From assembly GCA_963675135.1 (NCBI GenBank), contig OY776128.1, positions 70,128,670 through 70,192,669 of the forward strand: DNA of 64,000 nucleotides, in the 5' to 3' direction. Both the position numbers and the translations under genes were made by a program. Under the pieces are notes generated by a model, which was not told the origin of the DNA, made no database searches, and worked only from the letters and a program-made list of their open reading frames with translations. Shown here piece by piece: positions 1-10,467 of the stretch (the stretch's first letter is position 1; every line of letters begins with the position of its first letter). Origin of the DNA: Galeopsis tetrahit. Lineage: Eukaryota > Streptophyta > Magnoliopsida > Lamiales > Lamiaceae.

Positions 1-1506
1 AAAGTCGTTCCATCCTTACCAATAAGCTCCACATTACCCATGGGCGTCACATTTTTAATCACAAAGGGCCCCGACCACTTTGACTTCAATTTGCCCGGAA
101 ATAACCTTAACCTTGAGTTGAACAATAGGATTTGTTCTCCAACTTGAAACTCTCTTCTTTCAATCATCTTGTCATGAAATCTCTTGGCTCTTTCTTTGTG
201 AATCTTAGAATTCTCAAAGGCTCCATTCCTAAATTCATCAAGCTCATTAAGCATCATCTTCCTTCTTTCTCCGGATGCCTTAAAATCAAGATTCAACTCA
301 TTGATGGCCCAACGAGTTCTCAACTCCACTTCCACGGGTAGATGGCAAGATTTACCATACACAAGTTGGTAAGGAGATGTGCCCAAAGGTGTCTTATAGG
401 CCGTTCGATATGCCCAAAGAGCATCATCCAACTTGGTAGCCCAATCCTTCCTCTTTAACCCAACGGTTTTCTCCAAGATTTGCTTCACCTCTCGATTAGC
501 AAGCTCCGTTTGCCCATTAGCTTGGGGATGATATGGTGTGGTCACCCTATGCTTTACTCCATACTTTGTCAAAAGTTGGTCAAGCCATCGGTTGCAAAAG
601 TGTGAACCACCATCACTCACTAATGCTCTTGGAGTACCAAAACGAGTAAAAATATTCTTCCTCAAAAAATTTAGGACCACCTTGGCATCATTTGTAGTGG
701 TTGGAATGGCCTCAATCCACCTAGAGACATAATCAATAGCCAATAGGATGTAAGAAAATCCATGAGAAGTGGGGAATGGTCCCATGAAATCAATCCCCCA
801 TACATCAAAAAGCTCCACCTCAATTACATTCTTAATAGGCATCTCATGCCTCTTTGAGATATTTCCCATCCTTTGGCACTTGTCACACTTCTTCACAAAA
901 GCTACACAATCCCTAAAAATGGATGGCCAATAGAAACCACTTTGAAGAACCTTGTGAACCGTCCTATTTGCTCCAAAATGACCTCCATAAGGAGATGAAT
1001 GGCACTCTTCAATCACTTTCTCCCACTCATCTTCCCCTAAGCACCTTCTCATAACCATATCCGAACACCATCTATAAAGAAACGGATCCTCCCAAACGTA
1101 GAACTTAACATCATGATAAAATTTCTTCCTTTGATGGAATGAGAGGTTTGGTGGTGGTGTTCCGGTGGCTATGTAGTTCACAAAATTGGCGAACCATGGA
1201 CATGTTTCTTTGATGGCAAGGAGTTGCTCATCGGGAAACCACTCTTTAATAGGGACTTGGATGTCCTTTTCCTCCACATTCTCAAGCCTTGAGAGGTGGT
1301 CCGCTACCACATTTTCACATCCTTTTCTATCCCTTATCTCCACGTCGAACTCTTGCAAAAGAAGTACCCAACGTATCAACCTTGGTTTGGCCTCTTTCTT
1401 CTCAATCAAATACTTGAGAGCCGTGTGATCCGTGTACACGATAGTTTTGGCTCCAACCAAATAAGCTCTAAACTTGTCGAAACTATACACTACGGCTAGC
1501 ATCCCC
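1..1506 (-). pseudogene. Athila-like pol: RNase H remainder and integrase (open at window edge)
   Basis: The minus strand reads openly from the frameshift at 1503-1506 to the window edge. It encodes the rest of RNase H (YTDHTALKYL, then DHLSRL), followed by integrase. The zinc-binding part ends in CDKCQRMGNISKRHEMP (around 845-890), the first catalytic aspartate is in GIDFMGPFP (around 780-800), the second in VSDGGSHFC (around 595-620), and the glutamate is in QANGQTELANREV (around 500-530). A C-terminal stretch follows up to base 1. Integrase would insert the cDNA copy into the genome. The reading is separated from upstream pol by a one-base frame change, so the polyprotein is not continuous in this copy. 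Confidence 0.85.
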
Positions 1507-4500
1507 TTTATCCGTTGTGGTGTAGTTCCTTTGAGCCGGATTCAAAGTTTTGCTTGCATAGTAAATCACACGAAAGATCTTATCTCTCTTTTGACCCAAA
1601 GCTACTCCAATAGCATAGTCACTAGCGTCACACATAATCTCAAATGGTTGACTCCAATCGGGTATTACCAACACGGGAGCTTTAATCAAGGCCTCCTTCA
1701 AAATCTCAAACGACTTCACGCATTCTTCACTAAAAATGAAGGTGGCCCCCTTTTCCAACAATGCACACATAGGCTTGGCTATCTTTGAAAAGTCCTTAAT
1801 GAATCTTCTATAAAAACCGGCATGTCCAAGGAAGCTCCTAACCGCCTTCTCATTAGTTGGTGGGGGTAATCTTTCAATAGCCACTATCTTTGCTCTATCC
1901 ACCTCAAGCCCTTTTGCCGAAACCTTGTGCCCAAGCACAATCCCTTCCTTCACCATGAAGTGGCATTTCTCCCAATTAAGCACCAAGTTGGTATCTATAC
2001 ATCTTTGTAAAACACAAGAGAGGTTACGTAGACATGTATCAAAGCAATAACCAAACACGGAAAAATCATCCATGAACACCTCCATTATGTTTTCAATCAT
2101 ACCATGAAAAATAGCCATCATGCATCGTTGGAAGGTGGCGGGGGCATTGCACAATCCAAATGGCATTCTCCTAAAAGCAAAAGTACCATAAGGGCAAGTA
2201 AAAGTTGATTTCTCTTGGTCCTTAGGATCAATCAAAATTTGATTGTATCCCGAGTAACCATCAAGAAAACAATAATACTCGTATCCCGCCATCCTATCCA
2301 ACATTTGATCAATAAAAGGTAAAGGGAAGTGATCTTTCCTAGTGGCACTATTCAACATACGATAATCAATGCACACTCTCCACCCCACAATGGTCCTAGA
2401 AGGAATGTCCTCTAAGGCTTCGGTTTTAATAATGGTCATACCCCCCTTCTTAGGAACCACTTGTGTTGGGCTCACCCATTCACTATCACTTATGGGAAAA
2501 ATTATATCATTATCTAACCACTTCAACACTTCTTTTCTTACTACATCTTGCATAATGGGGTTCAATCTTCTTTGACCTTGGGCTTTAGGTTTAATAGACT
2601 CATCTAGTCTAATTTTATGCATGCAAATATGAGCCGGTATACCCTTCAAATCCGAAATATCCCAACCAATAGCCGATTTATAAGTTCTAAGCACTCTAAG
2701 CAATTTTTCTAACTCAAGCTCAAGCAAGTGTGAAGAAACAATAACCGGAAAGAGGTCACCTTGTTCAAGATAAGCATATCTCAAGTGCTCCGGAAGTGGT
2801 TTCAAGTCGAGCTTCCTCCCCTTCTCTTGAGCTTTTGGTTTCTCCTTAGCTTCCTCCTTTGGTGCTTCCAATGCATAACATGAGGGCCAAGTGTCAAGAT
2901 TTTTGTGAGGAAATCTTTGACACTCTTCAAGTAAAACCCCCCCAAACTTGGCTTCTTGTTGTATATCCATGAATTTCTCCTCCTTTTTGATTGGAAGTTC
3001 CTTCATAACATCAAGAGAAGACATATATTCAAACAATTCTATATCATTAAGCTCATCAAAATTGAAATCAAAAGGAATAGAAGAGAGTGAGTTAAGAGAT
3101 TCTCTTATGCAAAAATCAAGTGGATCCTTTGAGTTGCTTTTTTCCATGTGCATATTCACACAAGCTTGCACGTGGTTGATCATGTTGCACTCAAAGACTT
3201 CATCCTCATCATCTCTAAACTTGATGGCCTTGTAGATGTTGAACAATACTTTCTCATTGTTCACTTGAAGCTCCAACTCCCCTTTCCTCACATTAATGAT
3301 AGCTCCACCGGTTGCCAAAAATGGCCTTCCCAAGATGAGTGGAATGTACTTATCCTCCTCCATATCCAACACCACAAAATCCACAGGGAATATGAATTTA
3401 TCTATCTTAACCAACACGTCCTCTACTATACCCAAGGGGTAAGTCATGGATCTATCCGCCAATTGAAGGCTCATCGTGGTTGGTGTAAGTTTCCCCAAAC
3501 CAAGTGACTTGAATATGGACAAAGGCATAAGATTAATGCTAGCTCCCAAATCACACAAAGCTTTAAATGTACCTCCATCTCCAATAACACATGGTAGGGT
3601 GAAGGATCCGGGGTCTCTAAGCTTTTGAGGTAGCTTTGCTTGAATGATTGAGCTACACTCCTCGGTCAAGTGCACCGTTTCATACTCCACCATCTTCCTC
3701 TTGTTGGACATAATTTCTTTCAAGAACTTGGAGTAATGGGGCATTTGTTCTAGAGCTTCGGCGAAGGGAATGTTGATGTGGATCTTTTTGAACATCTCTA
3801 CAAACTTGGCAAATTTGTTGTCCAAGCCCTTCTTCTTCAACCTTTGAGGATATGGGAGAGGTACCACATTCTTGCCTTTGTCTTGAGGAGGGATTGCCTC
3901 CTCACTTTTCTTCTCCTCTACTTTCTCTTCTTCCCTCACTATCTCCTCTTGCCTCTCTTTCTCTTGTCCATCTTCTTTGTCGACATCCTCGGGTGCCATT
4001 ACCATTTCCTCCTCTTGTGGCATCTTTGGCCCATCGTAACTCGTCCCACTTCTTAGTTTAATAGCTTTGCAATGCTCCTTAGGGTTGAGCTCCGTGTTTG
4101 AAGGAAATTGCCCCGGAGTGTGTTGACTACCGATGACATTAGAAAGTTGACTCACTTGCTTCTCTATGGCCTTCACATTATTTGCCACGTTCTTGATCAT
4201 TTCCCCTTGTTCATCAAGTTTTTGTCGGGTTATGTTTGCATTCTCCCTAGTTTCTCTCATGTAGTTCTTGGTTTCCCCCATAAAAGCACCAAACATATCC
4301 TCCAATGATAGCTTTGATGAAGACTCCACAATAGCTCCATCTCTCACATTGAAATTTGGAGGTGGGATGATGGCATTCCTTGTGTTGGCATAAGAAAAGT
4401 TCTCATGTTGCCTCAACCCGGGATGGTAATGATTTGGGTTAGGGGGATTTTGCCTCTCGTTCCAACCTCTTTCTCGAAAATTACGGTCCCTTTGATTGTT

Positions 4501-5068
4501 CATATAATGAGCCTCTTCATATTGATCATCACTAGGTCCCATTAATGACTTGGCTGCCATCATCGAAGTCAACTTATCTATCTTGTTGGATAGAGTAGCA
4601 AAATCATCCGACTCCTTAGTGAAAGCAACTTTCCGGGCTTGCCTTCTTTCGGATGGCCATTGGTTTCCGTTCTTTGCCATCTCTTCTAGAAGCACATAAC
4701 CTTCATCCGTCGTCTTTCCTAGAAAAGAACCCCCACCGGCCGAGGCATCCACCATCCCTCTCGTTCGATGGTCCATCCCGTTGTAGAAATAGCAAATCAA
4801 TTGGTCTCTTGAGAACCCATGTTGAGGACAACTCCGTATGAGATCCTTGAAACGTTCCCAAGCTTCGGCTAAAGACTCATCATCGTCTTGCATGAAGGAC
4901 GAAATTTCTCCTCTTATCTTGATAGTCTTGCTTGGAGGAAAGTACTTCATGAGGAAAGCGTCTACAAGATCGGTCCAATTTTCGATTGTCCTTAGATCAA
5001 GAGACATGTACCATTGCTTTGCACGATCACGGAGAGAGAATGGGAACAATTGGAGACGGATGTAATCT
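1483..5068 (-). pseudogene. Athila-like gag (C-terminal part), protease and reverse transcriptase
   Basis: This is an open frame of about 1190 codons. It starts inside gag with the capsid-like segment (FPFSLRDRAKQWYMSL; LVDAFLMKYFPPSKT). A low-complexity acidic stretch with EKERQEEIVREEEK follows. The aspartic protease has ALCDLGASINLMP and ILGRPFLATG. The reverse transcriptase has WVSPTQVVPKKGG, the catalytic FMDDFSVFG near 2065, and LGHKVSAKGLEVD. The start of RNase H (DASDYAIGVALGQ) comes last. The frame ends at a stop shortly after an extra G in a GGGG run at 1503-1506; one base fewer would rejoin RNase H and integrase. The natural gag start lies across the inserted TRIM at 6931. Confidence 0.88.
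4925..5068. repeat. 144-bp gag duplication, copy A (left of TRIM insert)
   Basis: This 144-bp piece of gag recurs at 6267-6410 on the other side of the inserted TRIM-like element. I see one base difference (ccttagatc here, ccttaaatc in copy B). The same peptide (YMSLDLRTIENWTDLVDAFL) is therefore encoded on both sides of the insert. The duplication runs exactly to both LTR ends, so it behaves like a target duplication, although LTR elements normally make one of about 5 bp. Confidence 0.93.
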
Positions 5069-5423
5069 TGATGGAGATGAATACAGATGAATAGTTACCA
5101 TTTATTCCTACAAAGAAATCAACACTCTACCTTTCAAAATTCCTTTAAATTTCAGCAATTACAATTAATTCTCATTCTTGTAATCTGTCCCACTTTTATT
5201 GAGTTATTAACTCAAACTCTTGTAATCCTCTTTATAAGGAACGTATGCGAAAGTAAAAGGCATTATAGATTGAATATGAAATTTATCTAAGGATTCTTCC
5301 TTATATTGTGTTTTCCGGCATTTCTATCGAAATCAACGGACTTCATCCTTTATCTTGTGTTTTCCGGCATTTCTACCGAAATCAACGGACTTCACCCTTT
5401 ATCGTGTACGCTTCCCTGCATCA
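5069..5423 (+). repeat. TRIM 5' LTR
   Basis: Left 355-bp terminal repeat. Its last third holds two tandem 49-bp units (5306-5354 and 5355-5403) that begin TTGTGTTTTCCGGCATTTCT and differ at two positions. The same tandem pair exists in the right LTR, so it predates the insertion. Confidence 0.88.
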
Positions 5424-5457
5424 GTTGGTAATCAGAGCTCAGGTACGATTCTTGACG

Positions 5458-5937
5458 ATGATTCCAATTTTTGAGGAATATTTTGATGAAAATTGTGGTT
5501 ATGATGGACCACCGATTTTCGATGAATATTTTGATGAAGATTGTGGTTATGATGGACCACCAATTTTCAATGAATATTTTGATGAAAATTGTGGTTATGA
5601 TGTACCACCAAATTTCAATGAGTTTGTCAATATTTTAGTTGATGATGTTGACGTTGGCAATAGTGATCCCCTAATTTTCGACGAGGAGAATGAAAATATT
5701 TTTATAATTGAGAATGTTCATCCCAATATTTTTGAGTCAAAGATGGGAGTTGAATTTACTTATGGTGATGGAAATCACACTGGTGCTCTTGCGACGAAAT
5801 GTCAAATTGTCATTATTTTATGGCAAAAAGAGTACAAAGATGTTCCAGCTTGTCTCCGTACATTTATTGCGATTCCGATTCGAGGGCGAATCGTTTCGAA
5901 GAGGGGAAGAATGATGGAGATGAATACAGATGAATAG
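5458..5937 (+). CDS. TRIM internal reading frame with three 16-residue repeats
   Basis: This open frame of 159 codons starts at an ATG 20 bases past the primer site and runs 25 bases into the right LTR. Its N-terminal part is three tandem 48-bp units (5467-5514, 5515-5562, 5563-5610), each encoding a peptide of the form IFxEYFDExCGYDxPP. An acidic stretch follows (VDDVDVGNSDPLIFDEENEN), then a basic end (RGRIVSKRGRMMEMNTDE). I do not recognise the product. It may be a remnant of a longer polyprotein left after internal deletion, or only a fortuitous frame. The clean in-phase repeats hint at past coding constraint but do not prove it. Confidence 0.4.
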   Translation: MIPIFEEYFDENCGYDGPPIFDEYFDEDCGYDGPPIFNEYFDENCGYDVPPNFNEFVNILVDDVDVGNSDPLIFDEENENIFIIENVHPNIFESKMGVEFTYGDGNHTGALATKCQIVIILWQKEYKDVPACLRTFIAIPIRGRIVSKRGRMMEMNTDE

Positions 5938-6266
5938 TTACCATTTATTCCTACAAAGAAATCAACACTCTACCTTTCAAAATTCCTTTAAATTTCAGCA
6001 ATTACAATTAATTCTCATTCTTGTAATCTGTCCCGCTTTTATTGAGTTATTAACTCAAACTCTTGTAATCCTCTTTATAAGGAACGTATGCGAAAGTAAA
6101 AGGCATTATAGATTGAATATGAAATTTATCTAAGGATTCTTCCTTATATTGTGTTTTCCGGCATTTCTATCGAAATCAACGGACTTCATCCTTTATCTTG
6201 TGTTTTCCGGCATTTCTACCGAAATCAACGGACTTCACCCTTTATCGTGTACGCTTCCCTGCATCA
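5912..6266 (+). repeat. TRIM 3' LTR
   Basis: Right 355-bp terminal repeat, identical to the left one except that cccgctttt replaces cccactttt. It abuts copy B of the duplicated gag segment at 6267. Confidence 0.88.
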
Positions 6267-6410
6267 GTCTTGCTTGGAGGAAAGTACTTCATGAGGAAAG
6301 CGTCTACAAGATCGGTCCAATTTTCGATTGTCCTTAAATCAAGAGACATGTACCATTGCTTTGCACGATCACGGAGAGAGAATGGGAACAATTGGAGACG
6401 GATGTAATCT
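6267..6410. repeat. 144-bp gag duplication, copy B (right of TRIM insert)
   Basis: Second copy of the gag segment at 4925-5068. It begins GTCTTGCTTGG directly after the TRIM 3' LTR and ends GTAATCT, where uninterrupted gag continues (TGAGGGACACG). Confidence 0.93.
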
Positions 6411-6931
6411 TGAGGGACACGATTGATCTTAACCGTTCCACTTATCTCTAAGAATTGAGATAAATGGAGGTTAGGATCCTCCTTTGACAACCCTCCAAAT
6501 TGGTTGTTTTGAACCATCATGATTAGGGCCGGCTTGAGCTCAAAGTTATGAGCATCAACGGGTTCCCGACCCGCTCCTCCATAGGGCCTTGGGATAGGGC
6601 GGAAATGGTCTCTCAAAACTCGTTGATTCCCATTTTCCTCCCGTTGCTCTACATTTCTTTCCATCCCAATGTTCTCTTCAACTCTACGACGAAAGTTGTC
6701 CCTTAGCACCCCTTGAGGTCGGTTACCTCCATTTCCGTTAGGTTCCTCGACTCCTTCGACTCCGTGATTCTCAAGTTCCTCTTCAATTTCTTCTACAACC
6801 GGATTCTCCCTTCGATTCATTCTTTCCAACTCTAGTCTTCTCCTTTCGGCGTTCCTTCTTCGACAATTGGCTTCAATCTCCGGATCTAAAGGTAGCACTT
6901 CTTGGTGATTCCTCCTAGATCGTGTGATCAT
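6267..6931 (-). pseudogene. Athila-like gag, N-terminal part
   Basis: Minus-strand frame from an ATG at 6931. The start MITRSRRNHQEVLPLDPEIE is followed by an Arg/Glu-rich region and then the capsid-type segment around NFELKPALIMMVQNNQFGG, ending with FPFSLRDRAKQWYMSL and MKYFPPSKT. It is cut at 6267 by the TRIM element, after which the frame soon ends. The remainder of gag resumes at 5068. The protein would form the virus-like particle of the element. Confidence 0.85.
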
Positions 6932-7090
6932 AAACCATGTCTATCAAAAGAACAAACGAGAGTGAGAATTGTAATTAAGATCAAGATAACAAACTCAAAT
7001 ATTTTTTTGGATTTTTGCAAATAAAGAAAGCGAATAAATTGTCTAAACTAAAACTCTCCTAGCCTACACTCTAGAGCTCTTAAAAAACCT

Positions 7091-7107
7091 CCCCGGCAGC
7101 GGCGCCA
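7091..7107 (-). other. Primer-binding site of the Athila-like element
   Basis: On the minus strand the sequence TGGCGCCGCTGCCGGGG lies six bases inside the LTR end at 7114. It resembles the tRNA-Asp-type primer site used by Athila-like elements. The 6932-7090 stretch between it and the gag ATG is untranslated leader with no other feature that I see. Confidence 0.78.
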
Positions 7108-7113
7108 TAAACT

Positions 7114-8855
7114 TGATACACGCGTTATGCAACACTAAATAAACAACCGCAAGTATACGGTGTCTATTGTAGCGTGATAAGCACGAGGTCGATCCCACGA
7201 GAAGGTTAAAGCGTAAAAGGGTAGTTTGCTAGTCGAATTCTAAGTAGACGTGATCGAAATTTTGAATATGAAGATTTACTCTAAAGTTACCCACCAAGTG
7301 TCACGAATAAGCAACAAAGAGCAAAGATAAAATCGATCAAATGGCATACAAGTTACAAAACGAAAGTAAAAATGGATGTAACTCAATTAAGAGAAGGTAG
7401 GTCCTAGAGCACATGCACTACTAATGAATCCATCTATGGTGAAATGCCTATTTAAATGGTGTTCATGCTTTGTCTATAAGATTGATCACAATATAATGAA
7501 TTAAAAGTCCTTTCGATCCAAGTAATCCAAAGGAAATACTACACAACCTAGTATCTCTACCTAAGTTGCACAATAAGACCCAATCAAGCCCCTAAGATCA
7601 TCACACATCTTCCTAATCATTGATCATCTTTCAATCTCACAATAAAATTAGGTCAAATGCTTGCAATCAATTAATCAAAATAGATTTCTCAACCTAATTC
7701 AACTAACTATGATCAACACATCACCATTGTACACATAATGACATGTTTTGCAACAAACACCAAGCATCCAAATAGAATTAAGCCACACAAACACCAATTA
7801 AACAAATACTAATCCATAGATATCATCAAAAGTATGTACAAGGCCCTAGAATCAAAAGTGTTCTAGCCAATCACCCACATGTTTGAATTACAAGAAAAAT
7901 AAAGATCAAAGTAATAAAAACTGAAAATAAGAGAAAGCCTAGACTGTGGTGAGGTGAGAAATTGAATTCCCAAGCTAGTGGCTCCTTCCTTGCATGAATT
8001 GGTGGTGAATTGAAGAAGATATGGCCCAAAACCTCCAAGTGTGTGTTAGCATGTGATGGAATTCTTGAGAGAAGGGTAAGATGGTGTGAAATTTAAGAAG
8101 TGGGGTATTTATAGTGTTGGGGTAGGGTTTGGGTGTGATATTTGCAAGTAGGTCCTTCAAAAATGGAGAAAACATGCGTTTGGCACCGAAATAGGAGTGG
8201 CCCGGCCGGGTGGGGAAGTGGCTCGGCCGGGCGGAAGTGATGGCCAAGCAAAACGAAAACAGGGGGTGTGTCGCCCGGCCGGGCGGGTGAAGTGGCCCGG
8301 CCAGGCCAATGTTTCGTATTTAGGAAGCAAGTTTGGGATGCTCGACCGCCCGGCCGGGCGAGTGATGCCGCTCGGCCGGGCCAAACTTTCGTAAACTTGG
8401 CATGATTTTTGGGCTCGGTCGCCCGGCCGGGCGGGTGATGCTGCTCGGCCGGGCCAAACCTTCGTAAATGGCTCATCTCTCGTTTTTGTCCTCCAACTTC
8501 GTCCCTCCGTTTCTTGAGCTTCCGACCTCCAATCGACTCGATTCTTTCGCCTATTCCACTCCATTTTTCGAGCCGGATCCAATGGTGCACTCCTCTTTTC
8601 GGTCCGATCACTTGTGGTTTGTGTTTTGCTCTAAATTCCATCGTTTTACCTACAAAACCAACAAAACACAACCTTTCTCTCATTTTGGCTCAAACAATCA
8701 TATCTAATGCACAAATCAATGAAATCCACATCAAAATATACTCCACATGTGCTTATAAATCGTGTAAATTCCACCCGAATCAGTATTACATGTTTCATAA
8801 ATGTCGTTTTGTCTTCTCAAAAGTTTGTTAATTACTGTCAAACGCGTGATGAGCA
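7114..8855 (-). repeat. 5' LTR of the Athila-like element
   Basis: On the minus strand the repeat begins TGCTCATCACGCG at 8855 and ends CGCGTGTATCA at 7114, so it has TG...CA ends. Its terminal parts share an ACGCGT core. The inner end contains the typical phrase GCAAGTATACGGTGTC (7150-7165). The partner LTR is outside the window, so the outer border is inferred from the TG/CA ends only. A GC-rich repeat cluster sits inside at 8195-8462. Confidence 0.75.
8195..8462. repeat. GC-rich palindromic minisatellite inside the Athila LTR
   Basis: Four imperfect copies of a unit about 70-75 bp long, each containing GCCCGGCCGGGC or a variant, then a GGGTGATG-like spacer, a CTCGGCCGGGCCAAA block and TTTCGTAAA. 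The core is self-complementary and rich in CG and CCGG sites in otherwise AT-rich DNA. The several overlapping open frames here (Gly/Pro/Arg-rich peptides such as WPGRAASPARPGD) are products of the repeats and not genes. Confidence 0.8.
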
Positions 8856-8898
8856 TAGAAATTAGTAAATTGCTAAAAGGGTTGTGATATGGTTTAAT

Positions 8899-9842
8899 AT
8901 ATTGCAAAAAAAAAAATCACTACCTTTTGTAGATTTATCAATTACAACATGTCCTTTATTTCTTTGCAATTCGATACACCAACTTTTTTAGTTTTACAAT
9001 ATAATGCACGGATAAATTTTCCAATCAATTTTAAAATGATGTGGCACCGGAAAGATCAAAATTTCCACATTGGCGCCAAGTAAGACTGCCACCTAATTAA
9101 TTATTATTTTTTAATGAAAAAAAACCTTTAAAAATACAAAATTAAATCAGCCCTTATTAATTATCCTAAAAGCGCACGCACAAGAACACATCAATTCTAT
9201 TCCTTCAAAATTCGCAAGCATTGTCCACTGATTGGTAAGGTATCTACAAGGCCATTTGCAGTAAAATGCAATAAAAGAGAATTATAAAAAAAATCCTCCA
9301 ATTCAATAATAGTCAGCAAATTGAATATAAAACTTTAATTCGATACATGTTTTAACCGAAAATTCGAATTACTTATTAATCTATAAGTTGATGCATCATA
9401 CTTGCAGCAAGAAAAACAATTACTAAGAAAAATAGAGAGAATCAAAAGCATTGAAAAGATAATCAGGAAAGGAAAACATCCATGTACAAATACCTGTTTC
9501 TGGGTATCGTTGAAGAGGAAAGAAGTAGAGAAAGCAGCAGCTTGGTGGGTTTTTCTTCCGAATATTGAACAAATCAGGGACCTTGCTGCAAACAACTTAT
9601 GCATCTTCTTGTATGAAAATTTTTGGTTTACCGGGAAGGGTGATGGAGGATTTTAACAGCACCGCGAATCTGAGCCCATCTTAAACAAACAAATCGATTG
9701 AAGGATTGACGAATTGAAAAAGGCAATTAAGATTTATGTGCAGATGGTGCATTAAATTGTAAAACTAAAAAAGTTGGTGTATCGAATTACAAAGAAATAA
9801 AGAATATGTTGTAATTGATAAATCTACTAAAGGTTGAATTTG
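8899..9842. mobile_element. Pack-MULE-like DNA transposon (about 0.95 kb)
   Basis: Long inverted repeats of about 90-100 bp lie at 8920-9008 and 9745-9840. Both contain the same phrases in opposite orientation, for example GTAGATTTATCAATTACAAC and CGATACACCAACTTTTTTAG. Outside them TGGTTTAAT (8890-8898) and TGGTTTATG (9843-9851) could be an imperfect 9-bp target duplication, as Mutator-like elements make. No transposase is encoded. The interior holds what looks like a captured gene end (9494-9604). The exact borders are uncertain by about 20 bp because of an A-rich run in the left arm. Confidence 0.65.
9494..9604 (-). pseudogene. Captured exon 1 fragment resembling isovaleryl-CoA dehydrogenase
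   Basis: A 37-codon minus-strand segment starts at an ATG (9604) and ends at a good splice donor (CAG|GTATTTG, exon end 9494). It encodes a mitochondrial-presequence-like peptide with MHKLFAARSLICSIFGRK and then AAAFSTSFLFNDTQKQ. From memory this matches the first exon of plant isovaleryl-CoA dehydrogenase, a mitochondrial enzyme of leucine breakdown, whose N-terminus has FSxxLLFDDTQ before the dehydrogenase domain. Only this exon plus flanking 5' and intron sequence is present; no catalytic domain follows. It sits between the inverted repeats of a MULE-like element, which fits gene capture. A protein search would confirm or refute the identity. Confidence 0.55.
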
Positions 9843-9851
9843 TGGTTTATG

Positions 9852-10467
9852 GATTTTTTTTCGAGGCATAACAAATACAGTAGAAAAGAAAAATAGAATT
9901 CTTTTTTTCACAATCAATCTCCAATTAATCTAAAGGGATGGAACTGTGATGCTTGTGCTTAGAGTAAAATATTATAACATGCTATCTAATTTTCTGGGTA
10001 ATTCAAGATTGACAGACTTTTTTTTTTTTTTTTTTTTTGTGCAGGCTGCTGATCCCTCCTCCATTCGAGCAAATGTGTTAGTGTGTTACATTTAAGTATC
10101 ATAAGTTGGTATACTTAAGTTTTACATATTTTTAGAAATTGTTATGTTTAGAATACAATTTTTTTTTTAATGCAATTGAAAGTGAATGGACCTGATTTTC
10201 TTAAGTGCATTTTTACGTGAAAATAATAAGACAAAAAAAAAATATATAAATGCTTAGATAGATGCAAAGTTAATAACGAATGCATAGACAGGGGAGCTGC
10301 CCCTAATAGATGCTAAAATGAGAGGATGGCTTAAAAATGGCTTCAACAACTGCTAAGGAAAACTTTGTTGTTGTAGTATGGAGAAATAATGAAATTCAAT
10401 TTTGCTTTGATTTTCTTTGGGAAAATGAATCGTAGATTAACCAAATAAAATAGGAACAAGCATATAA
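9852..10467. other. AT-rich spacer without recognised gene
   Basis: No plausible coding sequence. It contains a run of about 20 T at 10018-10039 followed by GTGCAGG, and several shorter homopolymers. I see no further structure. Confidence 0.6.

Larger units (their letters stand above)
5069..6266 (+). mobile_element. TRIM-like miniature LTR retrotransposon (1198 bp) nested in Athila gag
   Basis: Two 355-bp direct repeats (5069-5423 and 5912-6266) start TGATGG and end GCATCA, and I found one base difference between them. They flank a 488-bp interior. Just inside the left repeat, TTGGTAATCAGAGCTC (5425-5440) resembles the initiator tRNA-Met primer-binding site TGGTATCAGAGC. Just before the right repeat is a purine tract, GAAGAGGGGAAGAA (5898-5911). 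This orients the element on the plus strand, opposite to its host. No reverse transcriptase or integrase is encoded, so it needed proteins from another element. The near-identical LTRs imply a recent insertion. The flanks carry a 144-bp duplication instead of a normal short one. Confidence 0.85.
1..8855 (-). mobile_element. Athila-like Ty3/gypsy LTR retrotransposon, partial (3' side off the window)
   Basis: On the minus strand the order is LTR (7114-8855), primer-binding site, gag, protease, reverse transcriptase, RNase H and integrase, which is the Ty3/gypsy order. The Athila lineage is suggested by the gag start with an LDPEIE motif, the DLGASINLMP protease and the tRNA-Asp-type primer site. 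The 3' part of integrase and the other LTR lie beyond position 1, so target duplication and LTR divergence cannot be judged. The copy is dead: gag is split by another element at 5069-6266, and RNase H is frameshifted at 1503-1506. The lineage call rests on motif memory; a search against classified plant polyproteins would settle it. Confidence 0.88.

Noticed and set aside
8093..8683. Overlapping open frames of 141 and 196 codons rich in Pro, Gly and Arg on the minus strand
   Set aside because: They arise from the GC-rich repeats in the Athila LTR; the repeated peptides follow the DNA repeats in several frames, with no known domain.
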